Below, piece by piece: positions 45,181 to 56,762 of a stretch of DNA of 64,000 nt (position 1 is its first letter; each line of letters begins with the position of its first letter). The stretch is from Voacanga thouarsii. Lineage: Eukaryota; Streptophyta; Magnoliopsida; Gentianales; Apocynaceae. Both the position numbers and the translations under genes were made by a program. The DNA lies in the NCBI GenBank assembly GCA_026120185.1, contig JANUWF010002051.1, forward strand, positions 930,001 through 994,000, in the 5' to 3' direction. The notes below the pieces were generated by a model. That model was not told where the DNA came from and ran no database searches. It saw nothing but the letters and a program-made list of their open reading frames with translations.

Positions 45181-46149
45181 ACACTTAGAATATTTTTATG
45201 AAATTCCACTTTATTGCTCTTCCCTCTTTATTGAATAAATCTTTCATTCTCTTCGTTACCTCTTTATCAAAGTTTCTTAGGTTTGTTTATATAGTTGTAG
45301 CAATATCGCAATTCATGTCCTTGTTGAATTAGGACACTTCCTAAAAGATCCCACGCAAAGCTTCTACACTTTCGTAGTTGTAGTTCCAATAGGATTTCAA
45401 GTCTTCAAGAGATAATCTTTAGAATAAATTCACCAAGATCCTCCCTAGATCTTCCAGAATCATTTTCTTAATCCAATACTAATATTCCTAGTGTTAAACA
45501 TTGTAAACATCAATTGGACGGCTCAAATTAATTTTGCCCAATTAATCAAAACGCGTAGAGTAAGCTAAAAACACTCTTCAAAGCCTAATTTAAGGTGAAC
45601 TTAGAGTGCAACATAATAGGTAGTTGTAATGTTGGTCATGATAAATCTTTGTCACAAATAATGAGTTGCATCTAGCAATACATCATTATTCCTAAATTAC
45701 AACTAAATATTGATTCAACATAAATACTATAATAATTGAGTAATTAATCCAAGTACACTTAATATCTACATTGAACGTATGTCATAGAACATGTCACACT
45801 TGTTTTATTCAATCTATATATTACTGATTCCTTGGTGGGCTAATTAAAATAACATCGGTATCCCTATATTGCTTCATTTGTTCATAGCTATATAGATTAA
45901 TCTCACTCAATCAAGAGACTAAAGATATCACTATTGTTATATAGGAGAGATAAATTAATCATATCTTGATCACATTCATCATTTCTCAAAGTCCATAACA
46001 TATCCAATTAATACCTTCATTGCTCATCTTGTTACAAAGAGTATTTAGCACCATCAACGTATGTTATTTGTCATATAGGAAATCTTGTGTGACCTCAAGT
46101 TAAAGGCTTACATATACCATGATCACTATGAGAATTATTTATGACACTC
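45181..46149 (-). repeat. LTR-like copia remnant
   Basis: This is non-coding sequence sharing word order with the solo LTR at 52629-54361 (for example GAGTTGCATCTAGCAATACATCAT here and GAGCGGTATCTAGCAACACATCAT there). It probably derives from a related copia LTR in the same orientation. Ends are not defined. Confidence 0.35.
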
Positions 46150-46518
46150 GTATAACGATTTGTATTTCTTGAATAGGTTCTGGTTCCACAATGACTTGTA
46201 GAACCTGTTCTGGTACCATTTAATATTTAGTGTGGTCGTGAGAGTTTAGAACTTCTTTACATTCTATTCGTCTCCCACTAGTTTTTTTTTTTTTTCAGAA
46301 ATAAATTTTCTTTCTAGAAAGACTCCTGTTCGTGCAACAAACACTTGGTTATGATTTAGGCTATAGAAGTAGTATCCTTTTGTAGAAGTTTGGTGTTTTA
46401 CATATGCCTCACCACCCCAAATCTTGACAGATATACTGGGACATTTCTCAATCCATATTTCATATAGTGTTCTTTTAGTTGATTTTGATAGAACACAGTT
46501 CAGTGTAAAGGCTGATGT
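46150..46518 (-). pseudogene. int: COP-C integrase C-terminal part, left of nested LTR
   Basis: On the minus strand and across one frame this reads AFTLNCVLSKSTKRTLYEIW, then KIWGGEAYVKHQ and HNQVFVARTGVFLERKFISE. That is the conserved end of copia integrase. It joins directly to the sequence at 48057 once the nested LTR is ignored. Confidence 0.75.
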
Positions 46519-48056
46519 TGTTGGGGATATGCCCTAAACAATTTGACCTTATACTATTATCATTATGTATCTTGTAATAATACGAGGCATTTCTTTTTAT
46601 GAATAGTGCGTTTTATTTTATGGTCATTAATTGCGTGACTTGATAGTAAAACTCTATAACAAATAGAATGAATATTCTTAAATTGTCCCTGATCGATTAT
46701 TATTGGTGGAGCAATAATAAATTAATATTAATATATTTGTGACTTGATGACTATGTTTTACTAGTCATGGATATATGAGATATCAAGTCAAAACATAAAA
46801 AAGATATTAGAGAATATTGTATTGGATATGACTTACTGTGAGAATACTTCATGGGACATGTCATAAATACTTTCCAACCATAATGATATTAGAAGTCCTT
46901 CGACCTGAATTCATCATAATTTCCTACTTGATAAATTCTATATCTTGATGTTATCTAAAGTTTTCTTTAACCATATAATAAAATTAGACCACTATTGATA
47001 TAGAATAAATCAGGGAGAGGAATATGATTGATAGTGAAGGAATTTGTCCCTCTCATTCTTGGGAGAGATGTCCATGGGCCCCTTGATAAGTTAGACTGTT
47101 AAAATGTATGGTCGTGCTCAAATATATCAATTTTAGATATTAATATCGTTTGTTTGAATAATCTAATTTGAGATCAAGAAATAGTTAATTAAGCTTAATA
47201 AGGATGAGATGCTCTATACTATATGCTTAATCGGGATATCGTGTGACAAAAGGACTAAATATTAAATTATAGTTTGGTTCAAAGAGATACTGATATTCAT
47301 TTAACTTGGGTAGTTATAATATTTTGCTAAAAATCGCTTATAACTTGGGCTATATAAATGTGATTTGGGCATACTACCAGCGTTAAATGAACCTATAAGG
47401 TCATATATTAAGCGAACAAGTTAGGTTATTTTTTGGTGATTAGGTTCGATGTATTTGAAAATGTGTCTAGAAATGTGTCTAGGTTTATTGCAGATGGTTA
47501 GATGTCTATATTCATTGTATTTGAAAAGATGTTTAGATTTGATATATTAGGAGGATGTCCAGATTTATAGAATCTAACTTAATAAATTAATTAGTAATTT
47601 ACCAAGATAACCTGAGAATCTTATTATATATTTTTCTAACTTGATTTGATATTAGAATAAGATATAATAAGATCTTGTGACATGTTGACTAAAAAAGGAC
47701 CATGCGGTTTTATAAGACTAAAACCCTAGTCATCCAGTAGAGAATACACAACTTCGTTTTTTAGAAAAAAAAAAAAAACACCCTAGAAATATAAACCTTG
47801 TGGAAACCTTAGGCGCTAGCACTCCTAGATTCTTGGAGTTTTTTGCTGTGTGAACCAGTAGAGAACATTTGTGCATTACAGCGTTTGGTGATCGTTCGTT
47901 GTGCACATATGCTTTAATAATTTGAAGGCATAAGTTGCACTTCCAGCAATATAGAGGTAATTTTGAAAAATCCCTAGTCAACCTAATCGTTTAGATTAGG
48001 TCCTCGAAAGGGATTCATAGATGTTTTTCGCTTTTAGGAGTCCACGAATCCCAACA
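46519..48056 (+). repeat. Solo-type copia LTR (Angela/SIRE-like) nested in COP-C
   Basis: It starts TGTTGGGGATATGCCC and ends GGAGTCCACGAATCCCAACA, giving 7-bp terminal inverted repeats TGTTGGG/CCCAACA. Length is 1538 bp. A TATA-like TTATAAGA lies near 47710. No internal element sequence adjoins, so it is a solo LTR. The 5-bp flanks are GATGT on the left and GTTAT on the right, so a clean target duplication is not visible. The COP-C reading frame on both sides is otherwise continuous. Confidence 0.75.
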
Positions 48057-48960
48057 GTTATTTCCCATGCATGTCCCTAAAAAAAGTTAGGAAGGCTTGC
48101 ATGACTCATAATTGACTGAATCATGTCTAACAATGTTCGATTTCTTCTCTCAAAAATACCATTCCATTGTGGTGTATAAGAAGAAGTGAGTAGGGAAACT
48201 ATTCCACACTCTTTTAAATAGTCATGGAATTCTTGACTTAAATATTTTGCATCCTGATCAGATTGAAGTGTTTTGATACTTTTGTCAAGCACCTTTTGTG
48301 CTTCATTTTTAAATTCTTTGAACTTCTCAAAGATCTCGAATTTGTGTTACAAATGATACTTGTATCTATATCAATTGAAATCACTAATAATGTAATAAAG
48401 TATTGAAAACCTCCCTTAACTTGTACATTTAATGGTCCACATACATCACTATGTATAAGAACTAATTAATCATTAACTGTTTCACTATGCCCAGTAAAAG
48501 GAGTTTTAGTCATCTTGCCCAACAAATAAGACTCGCATGTTTCATATGATTCAAAATCAAATAAGTCCAAGAGTCCATCTTTATGGAGTTAGGAGAATAC
48601 ATTTCTCATTTATGTGGCCCAAGCAACAACACTAAGGTATGTTAGATTTGAAAAACAAGATTTAGTCATTTTAGTGTTTACATTATAGATAGGCATATCA
48701 AAATCCAAAACATATAGACTATTGAACAAATGTGCAAAAATATAATTAATATTATTTGAAAATGGAGCAAAATTTCTTCTTTATTTCAAATAAGAAACCT
48801 TTCTTGTCTAAACAAGAAATTAAAATAATGTTCTTGGCGATGGTAGGTACATAGAAATAATTTTCTAATTCTAAAACTAGCCTAATAGGCAAAGTCAAAT
48901 AATAAGTCTTACAGCTAATGTAGCCATCCTTGCTCCATTGCCCACTTGTAGGTCCACTGC
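48057..48960 (-). pseudogene. int: COP-C integrase core and pre-integrase
   Basis: The open block at 48292-48077 carries LQSDQDAKYLSQEF (second catalytic Asp) and SYTPQWNGIFERRNRTLLDM (catalytic Glu), then SHASLPNFF. Upstream on this strand (48300-48960) the pre-integrase region is readable only in pieces such as LENYFYVPTIAKNII. There are multiple stops. Confidence 0.8.
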
Positions 48961-49990
48961 ACCTTAAGTTATTAATCTACTCTATCGAAAATCTTGCACA
49001 CTAATACAAATGTGAGGACCACATTCAGTATATAATACCCATGATGTAGAAATAGATAAATTAACTTCTATAACGAAAACATCTGAGTCAGAAGGCTTAG
49101 CTTCCTTTTCCTTCCTTTTTTCTTCAAGGTAAATCTTGCAATTGCATTTCCAACGTCCTTTTTCTCCATAATGGAAACATGTGTAATCCTTAATCACCGC
49201 ACATTTTGGCTTTAATTTAGAATTATTTTGTTTGGACTTAGCTTTAAAATGACTTTAAATTCATTTTTTGTCTTAGCTTTTGCTGTACCCTTACCTTTGC
49301 TTTTCCACTCTAGACTATTAAAACAGTACTAGGTTTGGACTTATTAATTTCTTTTCCAATAATCCTGAGCATATCTAACAAATTTGGCAGAGGTTTGTCA
49401 AATTTCGTTCATGTTTTAGTTCATAATAAGTTGATTCTAAGTTTCTGATAACAATGACAAAATCAAATCTATGGCCAACTCTTGGGTCAATTGGAAACCC
49501 AAATTTCCAAGGCTATCAATATAATCTATCATTTTAAGGGCATATGTCCCTAGTGAAGTCCTTTTTGTTATTTTACATTGAAATAAAGATTTAGAGACAT
49601 CAAATCTCTCCTATTTAGTTTACCCCTAATAAAATTGCTTAGGATATTCAATCATGTCAAATGCAACCATCTCCTCATTCTATTTTTGAAGCTCAGAGTT
49701 TATTGTGGCAAGTATGAGACAAAACACATCCAAAGCATCATCTTAATTCTTCTTGTAAGTATCTTTGTTAGCTCTAGGAGCATTAACAGGGGGTAGGGTT
49801 TGATTTAGTAATGGGCTACTTAAGGATATACAACTTCTTTTTATGTTTGAGAACAATTCTCAAATTTCTATATCAATTCAGGAAGTTGACCTAAATTAAC
49901 TTGTCCATTTCTTGACCCAAATTAAGTTACCCTTCTCAAGAATGGAACATAGTGACAGTGGATTTGTATTATTAGTTGCCCTGTGGTTCT
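48961..49990 (-). pseudogene. gag: COP-C gag and protease
   Basis: The open block at 49197-48982 contains a zinc knuckle in which the second Cys is Tyr and the His is Arg (CFHYGEKGRWKCNC). The protease site reads LYTECGPHIC, where the catalytic Asp-Thr-Gly has become Tyr-Thr-Glu. Upstream gag is readable in pieces (for example DALDVFCLILATINSELQK and ALKMIDYIDSLGNLGF) between stops. Both active centres are destroyed by substitutions. Confidence 0.75.
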
Positions 49991-50465
49991 ACAACAAAAA
50001 ATGCAAGATAAGTATCATGTTTGAAATTATTTTATTAGGACTTTATTAAATGACAATCCTACTATATTCTTTAAATTAATGGCCCTCGATATTAATTTGG
50101 AAAGTCATAAACTTTATAGTGAACTTAGATCCTTATTTCATCCCATTGTAAGTTAGCTTTGGTTGATCTCTAAATACTTGGTTATTTAGGTAGGCAACAC
50201 CTTACCAATTAGATTTCTAAATAACTCGTGGATAGTTGAGTGAACAATACTTATTCTGGTCCATCATTTTGGATTTCTTAACATTTCGCCTCTAGGTTCT
50301 TAATCCATGTGAGATGACTTAATTTAGTCGAATCCATCATTGAGCCATTTGGATATCACAATTATCCTATCGTGCCTCACTCATATAGATTGTACATTTT
50401 GCTTTGGCAGACATGCATATAATCGATTTGAGGTTTGACGAGGGCTAAATTTGGAAGGTTCTTTT

Positions 50466-50471
50466 GACATA

Positions 50472-50535
<64 letters not shown>

Positions 50536-50536
50536 T
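50466..50536. repeat. TA/CA microsatellite
   Basis: (TA)n, (CA)n and again (TA)n runs in about 70 bp. Confidence 0.9.
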
Positions 50537-52153
50537 CAATTTGTGGGACTTTTAAAATTAAATGGTATCACCATAATTATTTTGTATTAATGACTTTTTT
50601 TTCTTTTGATCAAATCAATAGACAAGCATTTCATTCATGAAATAAAAAAACGTGATGTAGTAATGGCCCATCCTATGGTAATTCTCTCAAGATAGTGAAA
50701 TAATCAAAGATCAGTCTAGGGTGAAGAAAATAAAAGAAAATCTTCAAACACATCCTTGGACCACCTTGTCCGTTTGCTTCATAGTGTCTCTTATATTATA
50801 ATTACATTATATAGAAGAAATCTCAAGTTACATTCGAGAAGAATGAGATAAGAAGAGAAAGTACAATCAGAATAATACATGAGGGCAAGACACATAGGTT
50901 GTGTTTAAAAAATACAATAAAGTAAATCACAAATATCAAGGGGTATAACTATGCACCACACTCAAACAACATGAAAATTATGTTATATCAAAGAGCACAT
51001 AAAATTAAGACATTTTGTAATTTAGTTCGTTATAATAGAATTTTACTTATAGCTTTCGCGCAAACACCATGCAGGGGTTAAGGGGGCTATGCTCGCAAGG
51101 GGGCAGTGCCCCCTTGCGGAGGGTTAAGGGGGTAGTGCCCTCTTTGCTAGATCAAGGTGCAGAATTAAAATTTCAAATTTACAAACTGCTTTCCTTTAAC
51201 AATTTTAGAAATCGTCAAGGAAAACTAATTGCCCATATGTTGAAATCTAGTTCTTGAAACAATTTCCAAATATGGTATTTTGAAATGATTTTAGAAGTCC
51301 TCCTAAAAAGTCAAACATTTTCTACTTCCATAAGTTTTAATCAATCCCAGTTGTAAAAAACTTTATAAATTTTACCAAATAAATGCCCTATAAGTAACGA
51401 ACACATGATCATATTAGACCTTGCAATACAATTAAACATGAATACCTTAAAGGTGTTGAAAATTGGTTAATTAGAGACTCGTAATGACGCCGAATATTAG
51501 AGACTCATGCTAATGATGTATTGTGATTTTAATTCAAGCAGAACTATGAAACAAGATTTGATACACCTAAGAGAACTGTAAAAGTAAATAAATAAGGGAA
51601 ATTGCAAAAGTAGAGAATCTTTGATTTCTACCCATCATTAATTCATTTTGTTCATTCATTCATTCATCTCTTTTTTATTTAATTGTATAAGGTCGCTATT
51701 TATTGAGGATAAGGTACATTGCTATCAAAGATAGGTATTGAATCTAATAAATATTATTTTATCTTATCCAAGAAGTAAATAGAGTTAAGGATAAAAGGAT
51801 AATTTTAGAAAAAATGAGCAATCACATTTGTCTTCTAGAGAAAGGATAATCTAAAAGCTGAATAGTCATATTTATTTTTTAGATAAATAGATACTTGTGA
51901 AAAATGAATAGCCACATTTATCTTTTGGATTTCTTAATAGAATAAAATACAAATTCATATTAAATTTACCATAAGAATACTATTTTAAGGACATTTATGA
52001 AAAAAGTGATATGAGATGATAACAAAATCAAACTATAGATCCGTTAAAAGGTTGAGAAATGCTTCGTTTAATTACTATCAAAATCTGCACAAAATATTTT
52101 ATATTGTTAAAATAACTTTTCATGGGATTGAATTTAAAATATATCTTCTAACA
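50537..52153 (-). repeat. Probable COP-C 5' LTR (minus strand)
   Basis: On the minus strand it would start TGTTAGAAGATATATTTTAAATTC at 52153, a copia-like LTR start. It contains the GC-rich palindrome at 51094-51118 that is common in plant copia LTRs. The inner end is not defined and no clear primer binding site was found, so the call is tentative. No gene is present; the ORF at 51069-51257 is a shadow of the GC-rich part. Confidence 0.45.
51094..51118. repeat. Perfect 12-bp inverted repeat, GC-rich hairpin
   Basis: CGCAAGGGGGCA, one base, then TGCCCCCTTGCG. It is embedded in direct repeats of TTAAGGGGG(C/T)AGTGCC-like sequence (51076-51142). A DNA cruciform or RNA hairpin is possible; a hairpin loop would need a few pairs opened. 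Confidence 0.85.
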
Positions 52154-52623
52154 ATTTGTTTTCAAGGTAAGGTTAACTAGTGGTTGGTATTAAAAATATT
52201 CTAGAAACTATAAAAAATAATTGAAAATCTTCCATTTCAATGTTAGTATTTTTTGTTAAAAATCCCAAAGTTACATAATCCTTTGGCAAATGATCAATAC
52301 TGTCTTTCAGCATAAATTAAAACCTTAATCCATTTAGGTCTTTTTCATCTTTTGTTTCTTAGTGGAAGAACATGAACTAATATTGAAGGATTTGTTTTAT
52401 ATTTTAACTCTACTTAGGTTAGGAGTACTTGTTAAGTAATTGTCTAATTGGCTTACAAATACTTCTACCCTTTGTGTTTGAAATTCTATTCCTACTTGGA
52501 TTTGTAATTAATACTTGTTAGGTTTGAACACCTATATAAAGGGGTCTTATCAAGAGTATTGATGTGTAGTCTCAGAGAGTTGGATTAAAGATCAAGACTA
52601 CTTTGTTGGATTTTCGTTAGTTT

Positions 52624-52628
52624 GTGGG
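52624..52628. repeat. Target site duplication GTGGG, left copy
   Basis: GTGGG is repeated at 54362-54366 on the other side of the solo LTR. Confidence 0.75.
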
Positions 52629-54361
52629 TGTTGGGTTTCTCACATTATATCGAAATGGCGCAGCGGAAGAATAAAACGAGATACCATCCCAGGACTCACA
52701 TATGTGCAGAAAACAAGACATAAATAGATTAAAGGTAACAACTTTTTACCTTTGTTTGATCGTCCGAAGAACAAAAATTTATTCTTCAAGTCGAGTCGCG
52801 ATCTAACAATCCTCTTGATCAAACTCCATGAGAGTTGAACGTCTAACCATTATAATCACAGTGTGTGATTATCTCTAACAGTAATCCACACAGAGGAATA
52901 CTCAAGCACCAAAATTTCTTGTGCTATCAAAAAAAGATGGCGGCTAGGGTTTCTCAAGAACAATCATGAGAGAGAGAGAAGAGAGAAATCGTGTGCCTTA
53001 GGGTTTGGAGTTATTTTCGTGTGTCATACACTTAATAGGGCTTCGTGTGTTATCACTATATCACAAGAAAAATCCTGCTCAAAATAGACTCCAATCATAG
53101 AATTCTAAAATAGTTAGAATTCCTTAATTGTAATTGGAAATATCAAGTTCTCACAATTATAATTTAGACCATTAATTATAACTAATTATAATTTGACTAC
53201 AACAACCTCTCTTTCTCGCAATTAACCCCACTATGTTATCAAATAACATCTTGAGTTTATAATCCTCTATTGTGTGTGACCCATTAGGTTTCCCAGTCAA
53301 TTGGTAGAGAATATGAATTAATCTAAACGTCTTTGAGATTAATAATCCATAATTAATTAGAATTAATCATATTAATTCTAATTAGGATTGGTTTATTAAT
53401 TCATCAATTAATAAACCCATATTTCTAGATCATGAGCGGTATCTAGCAACACATCATGACCACCCAAGAGTCCAAGAAGTCAAGTGGCTTCACATGAACC
53501 CTTCAATAACAAACTTCAGTCAATTAACTCCTTTCATCATATAATATCTCATTCGGTTTGGAGTACGAAATTAGTGCCAACTCCTTCCAGAATTAATTCT
53601 GATCCGAATATAATAGTACTTGTACCAAGAACCCACTACTCTAGATGTGTATCAATTGGAACTATTTCTAATACACAATTACCTTGGCCAAGGACTTCTT
53701 GAGTAGTAATTCCTACAAGTGGCCGTGAGATATTTGCCCCTATTATTAGAAGTGGTGAATCCTTTATTGACCATCTCAATTACTCTCGTTTACCTCATAA
53801 TATACCCAATATCCATCATATAGGCAGCCTTCGATTGAGCTCCAGAGATTGGAATCAAAGTACAATGCTCAGCAAACAAAGTACCTTGGAGATCTCAAGT
53901 CTAAGGATACTTGCATGTTTGTTATATTGAGATTATAGCACTGGCACTAAATAGTTATCCATGTGATTATCTCAAAATTAGGTCATCCAATGAACTTGTT
54001 CCATTAACAAGCATCCATGTGTTAACTTTGAGTATCTCAATACTTACGGATATGAGAACCACCGCCTGATCAAATCATAAAGTCTAACACATGCTAGTCT
54101 TAACGTATTAATGATATCCCGTCTCATTAATACTACGACTAGGGACTATTTAAGTACTAACACTATATAGTGTAGTAGGAATCTTATATCATGATCTCTA
54201 TCATGATTTCCTTAACACAGTGTTGTACTAGAGACTTTATCGAACAGTTATATTACTTAAAAGTAAATAAAAAAAACTGTAAGATAAATAATGTCTTTTA
54301 TTAAACTAAAATGTGTCATATACAACGTACAAGTGATTGACTCTAGGGCACAAAACTAATA
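52629..54361 (-). repeat. Solo copia LTR nested in the COP-D LTR
   Basis: On the plus strand it runs TGTTGGGTTTCTC to CAAAACTAATA. On the minus strand it therefore starts TATTAGTTTTGTGCCCTAGAG (the expected G is mutated to A) and ends GAGAAACCCAACA. The 5-bp duplication GTGGG supports a true insertion, and the absence of internal sequence supports a solo LTR made by recombination between the two LTRs. Length is 1733 bp. No gene inside is supported. Confidence 0.75.
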
Positions 54362-54590
54362 GTGGGGTTTTAGATTTGAAAGTATTTTGAGAGTTCTCAC
54401 TTTTATATTTCCTATATGTTATTTTGGTTAATAAAAAATATTTTTTCCTACTCGTAGACGTAGGTCATGTTGACTGAACCATGTTAAATTCTCGCATCTT
54501 ATCTATTTTACTTCTTATACTTTATTTTTAAATACTTTGTTTATTATCAAAATTTTTGTTACTCACCCACAAGTAGTTTTAAAGCCAACA

Positions 54591-54906
54591 AGTAGCATCA
54601 GAGTTAGGTTAATCAGATCTAGATTGTTCAGATCTAACAAAGCCAGGTCGAATTCAAATTTGTGAAGGTCAAGCTTCTCAGATTCATTCTTTGGTAATTA
54701 TGATATTAATAAAGTTTGAATATATGAGAAATTTGTGATGACTCGTGTTGGAGCTCAGAAGGCTTAGAAACCTGTCACTGTTATGAATAAGGAGTTTGAT
54801 GACATCTATTGAAAAGTTCATTTTGTAATCCGTTAAGAAAGGAGATTTTGCGAAAATATTAGAAATGGAGATTTTTTGCATGACAAAACATGTTGTCGAC
54901 CAACTT
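54591..54906 (+). mobile_element. COP-D primer binding site and start of internal region
   Basis: TAGCATCAGAGT (54593-54604) is a degenerate initiator tRNA-Met site with CATCAGAG preserved. About 300 bp of leader follows, with a repeated CAGATCTA word, and then the element is cut off where the next LTR-like sequence starts. No gag domain is preserved. Confidence 0.5.
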
Positions 54907-56762
54907 TGTAATACCCCATCATAAATCACCTCAGAAATAGACAAAGAACATGCATTATATTACTTGTATGTATTTATGAATTATATGCTTATGTCTATTT
55001 TATATGTGACTTAATTCCATTACTTGAGTAACTAGATTAAGTTATTTATTTGTTCAAGACTTTCGGTTGAGAATTTTGAATAAGGAGATATACTGGATAA
55101 GGGTTTTAGAGTGAGACACAAGATTGGTATAGTGTAATAGATAGAGTATTGCACTTCTAGTCTAGAAACTAATGCTCAAATTCCATCTTTTACTCAAATT
55201 TATATTTTTCCTATTTATCCACTTCTCCCTTAACCGTTTACCATCTCCTAGATGCAATTTCCATTTTGAACTTGAGAATAATCAATCAAGAAAGATTGAT
55301 GGTGATTAATTCCTAATTTTCCTCACTACATTATATTTTGCCTTTTATTTCACATGCTTATTTCCTTTTCTTCATTATGGTAACTGGCTAAATTATACCA
55401 TAATCCCCATAATTGTATTTTGATTTAGGAACAAAGATTGAGAATATTATTCTTTTACCAAAGCTGGTCAAGTTTTCTTTTTTCCCATAAAGTTTGAATT
55501 TTGAATTTCCTAATTAATCTTCTAATATTATCTCCCTTAATATATATTCTTGTTTCTCTTCTCTACACATGATCTTTTACCCTCATTATGATAGCCAGCC
55601 ATACCACCTTGCAATCACCTTAATTGTGCATCACTCTAGTAATAAAGGTTATTCCTTACCAATAATAGCTGGCCTTTCCTTTTCTTTCTCTAGAATTTAA
55701 AATTTGGAATCCTAAAATTACTCCCAATCAATCACCATAATTTACACAAAATAGGAGATTAATTGATTCCCAAATTTCGGTCATTCTAGACCTTTGATGA
55801 CTCTTATTTTCATTCCTAAGAGCTAGTTGGTTTAGGGTAGAATCTAGCAGAGAGAGAAAGCTGCCAATTTTTGACAAGGTAAATAATGCTTCTTTTGGTA
55901 TATTCCTTCTCCAATCAAGGTAGGTTGCCATTTAATATTCCTATCAAATTTCAATTCACCTTGCTTCCTCCTTTTCGATGCATGAATTCACAAACATCAA
56001 ATCCCTAAGGGTGTTTCAGCCTCCTTTCTTCTAGCAAACCAAAACCGAAGTAATACACTCACACACCAAAAGCCCTCATCATTCTCTCCTCAAGTAAACT
56101 CACAAACACTTCATAAGACCATTCTTTGGTTCTTTTCCCCTCAATCACTAAAACAAAACAATGTCACACTTTCTTCTAGTTTCTACACTCTCTCCACTTT
56201 GGTAAAATCGAAACAAACCTCTCCCTATTTAGCTCTCATTTCTATCCACCCTCTTCACTTTTTGCGCTCACCAAAACCAATTCACCCCTATGCTCCCCTT
56301 CCTTGGATCACTATTCCCTTACTACTCACCAAGAGCATTCTCCCTTCTCTTCTAGAAACAATCCGAGACACATTGCTCTTGTCTTTGGTTTTCCTCTCCC
56401 TTTACCTTCCTCCTCACATGGGAAAGGAACATGCACTCTCTTTCCCTGCAAGGCTGACATTCTTCTTCACTCACCCTCTCGGTATCGCCACACTCTACAA
56501 AGGCATAGTAATCACTCACTCATACTTTCTCTTAATTTCTTTTACTTTCTACAAACCAAGACTCACCCCTCCCATCTCTCTCTATTCTTGAGGGGAAACC
56601 ACCACTACGGCCACACACGACCCTTCTCTTCAAAGTTGGATGGCATTCTTCTCTCCCTTGGATAATCAACACACCTAGTGACTTCATATCACGGAACTTA
56701 TATTCTTGGGACCAAGCAAACACCTTCTTGCAAGTAAATCTCGAGTCTTCTTTCTTTGAGTT
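54907..56762 (+). repeat. Gypsy-like LTR fragment with tRNA-like segment
   Basis: It starts TGTAATACCCC, close to the TGTAACACCCC start of many plant gypsy LTRs. It contains a tRNA-like stretch at 55123-55187. The second half is pyrimidine-rich (56000-56700) and gives false ORFs on both strands. It is interrupted at 56763 by TRG, so the end is unknown. Confidence 0.45.
55123..55187 (+). repeat. tRNA-like sequence (decayed pol III A and B boxes)
   Basis: TGGTATAGTGTAATAG resembles an A box. ATGCTCAAATTCC, about 35 bp further on, resembles a B box with two changes. Similar tRNA-like modules occur within some plant gypsy LTRs; an old SINE is the alternative. Confidence 0.35.

Larger units (their letters stand above)
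46150..50465 (-). mobile_element. COP-C: decayed Ty1/copia element, minus strand
   Basis: From right to left it holds a leader, gag (about 49990-49000), protease remnant, pre-integrase and integrase, interrupted by an oppositely oriented LTR (46519-48056). The last integrase part lies at 46518-46150. RT and RNase H are missing. It contains many stops in every domain. It is the oldest recognisable copia here by decay. Confidence 0.75.
52241..54590 (+). repeat. COP-D LTR, split by a solo LTR
   Basis: The right end AAAGCCAACA (54590) is followed by a copia-type primer binding site. A TATA box (CTATATAAAGGGG) lies at about 52530. The start is uncertain (TGTTAG at 52241 or TGTTAA at 52254). The sequence is interrupted at 52629-54361. 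Without the insert the LTR would be about 600 bp. Confidence 0.55.

Noticed and set aside
51069..51257. ORF across the GC-rich hairpin
   Set aside because: Its Gly/Leu-rich start is a translation of the repeated AAGGGGG words in an LTR.
56199..56723. Pro/Leu/Ser-rich ORFs on both strands
   Set aside because: The region is pyrimidine-rich LTR-like DNA, both strands are open and no homology is recognised.
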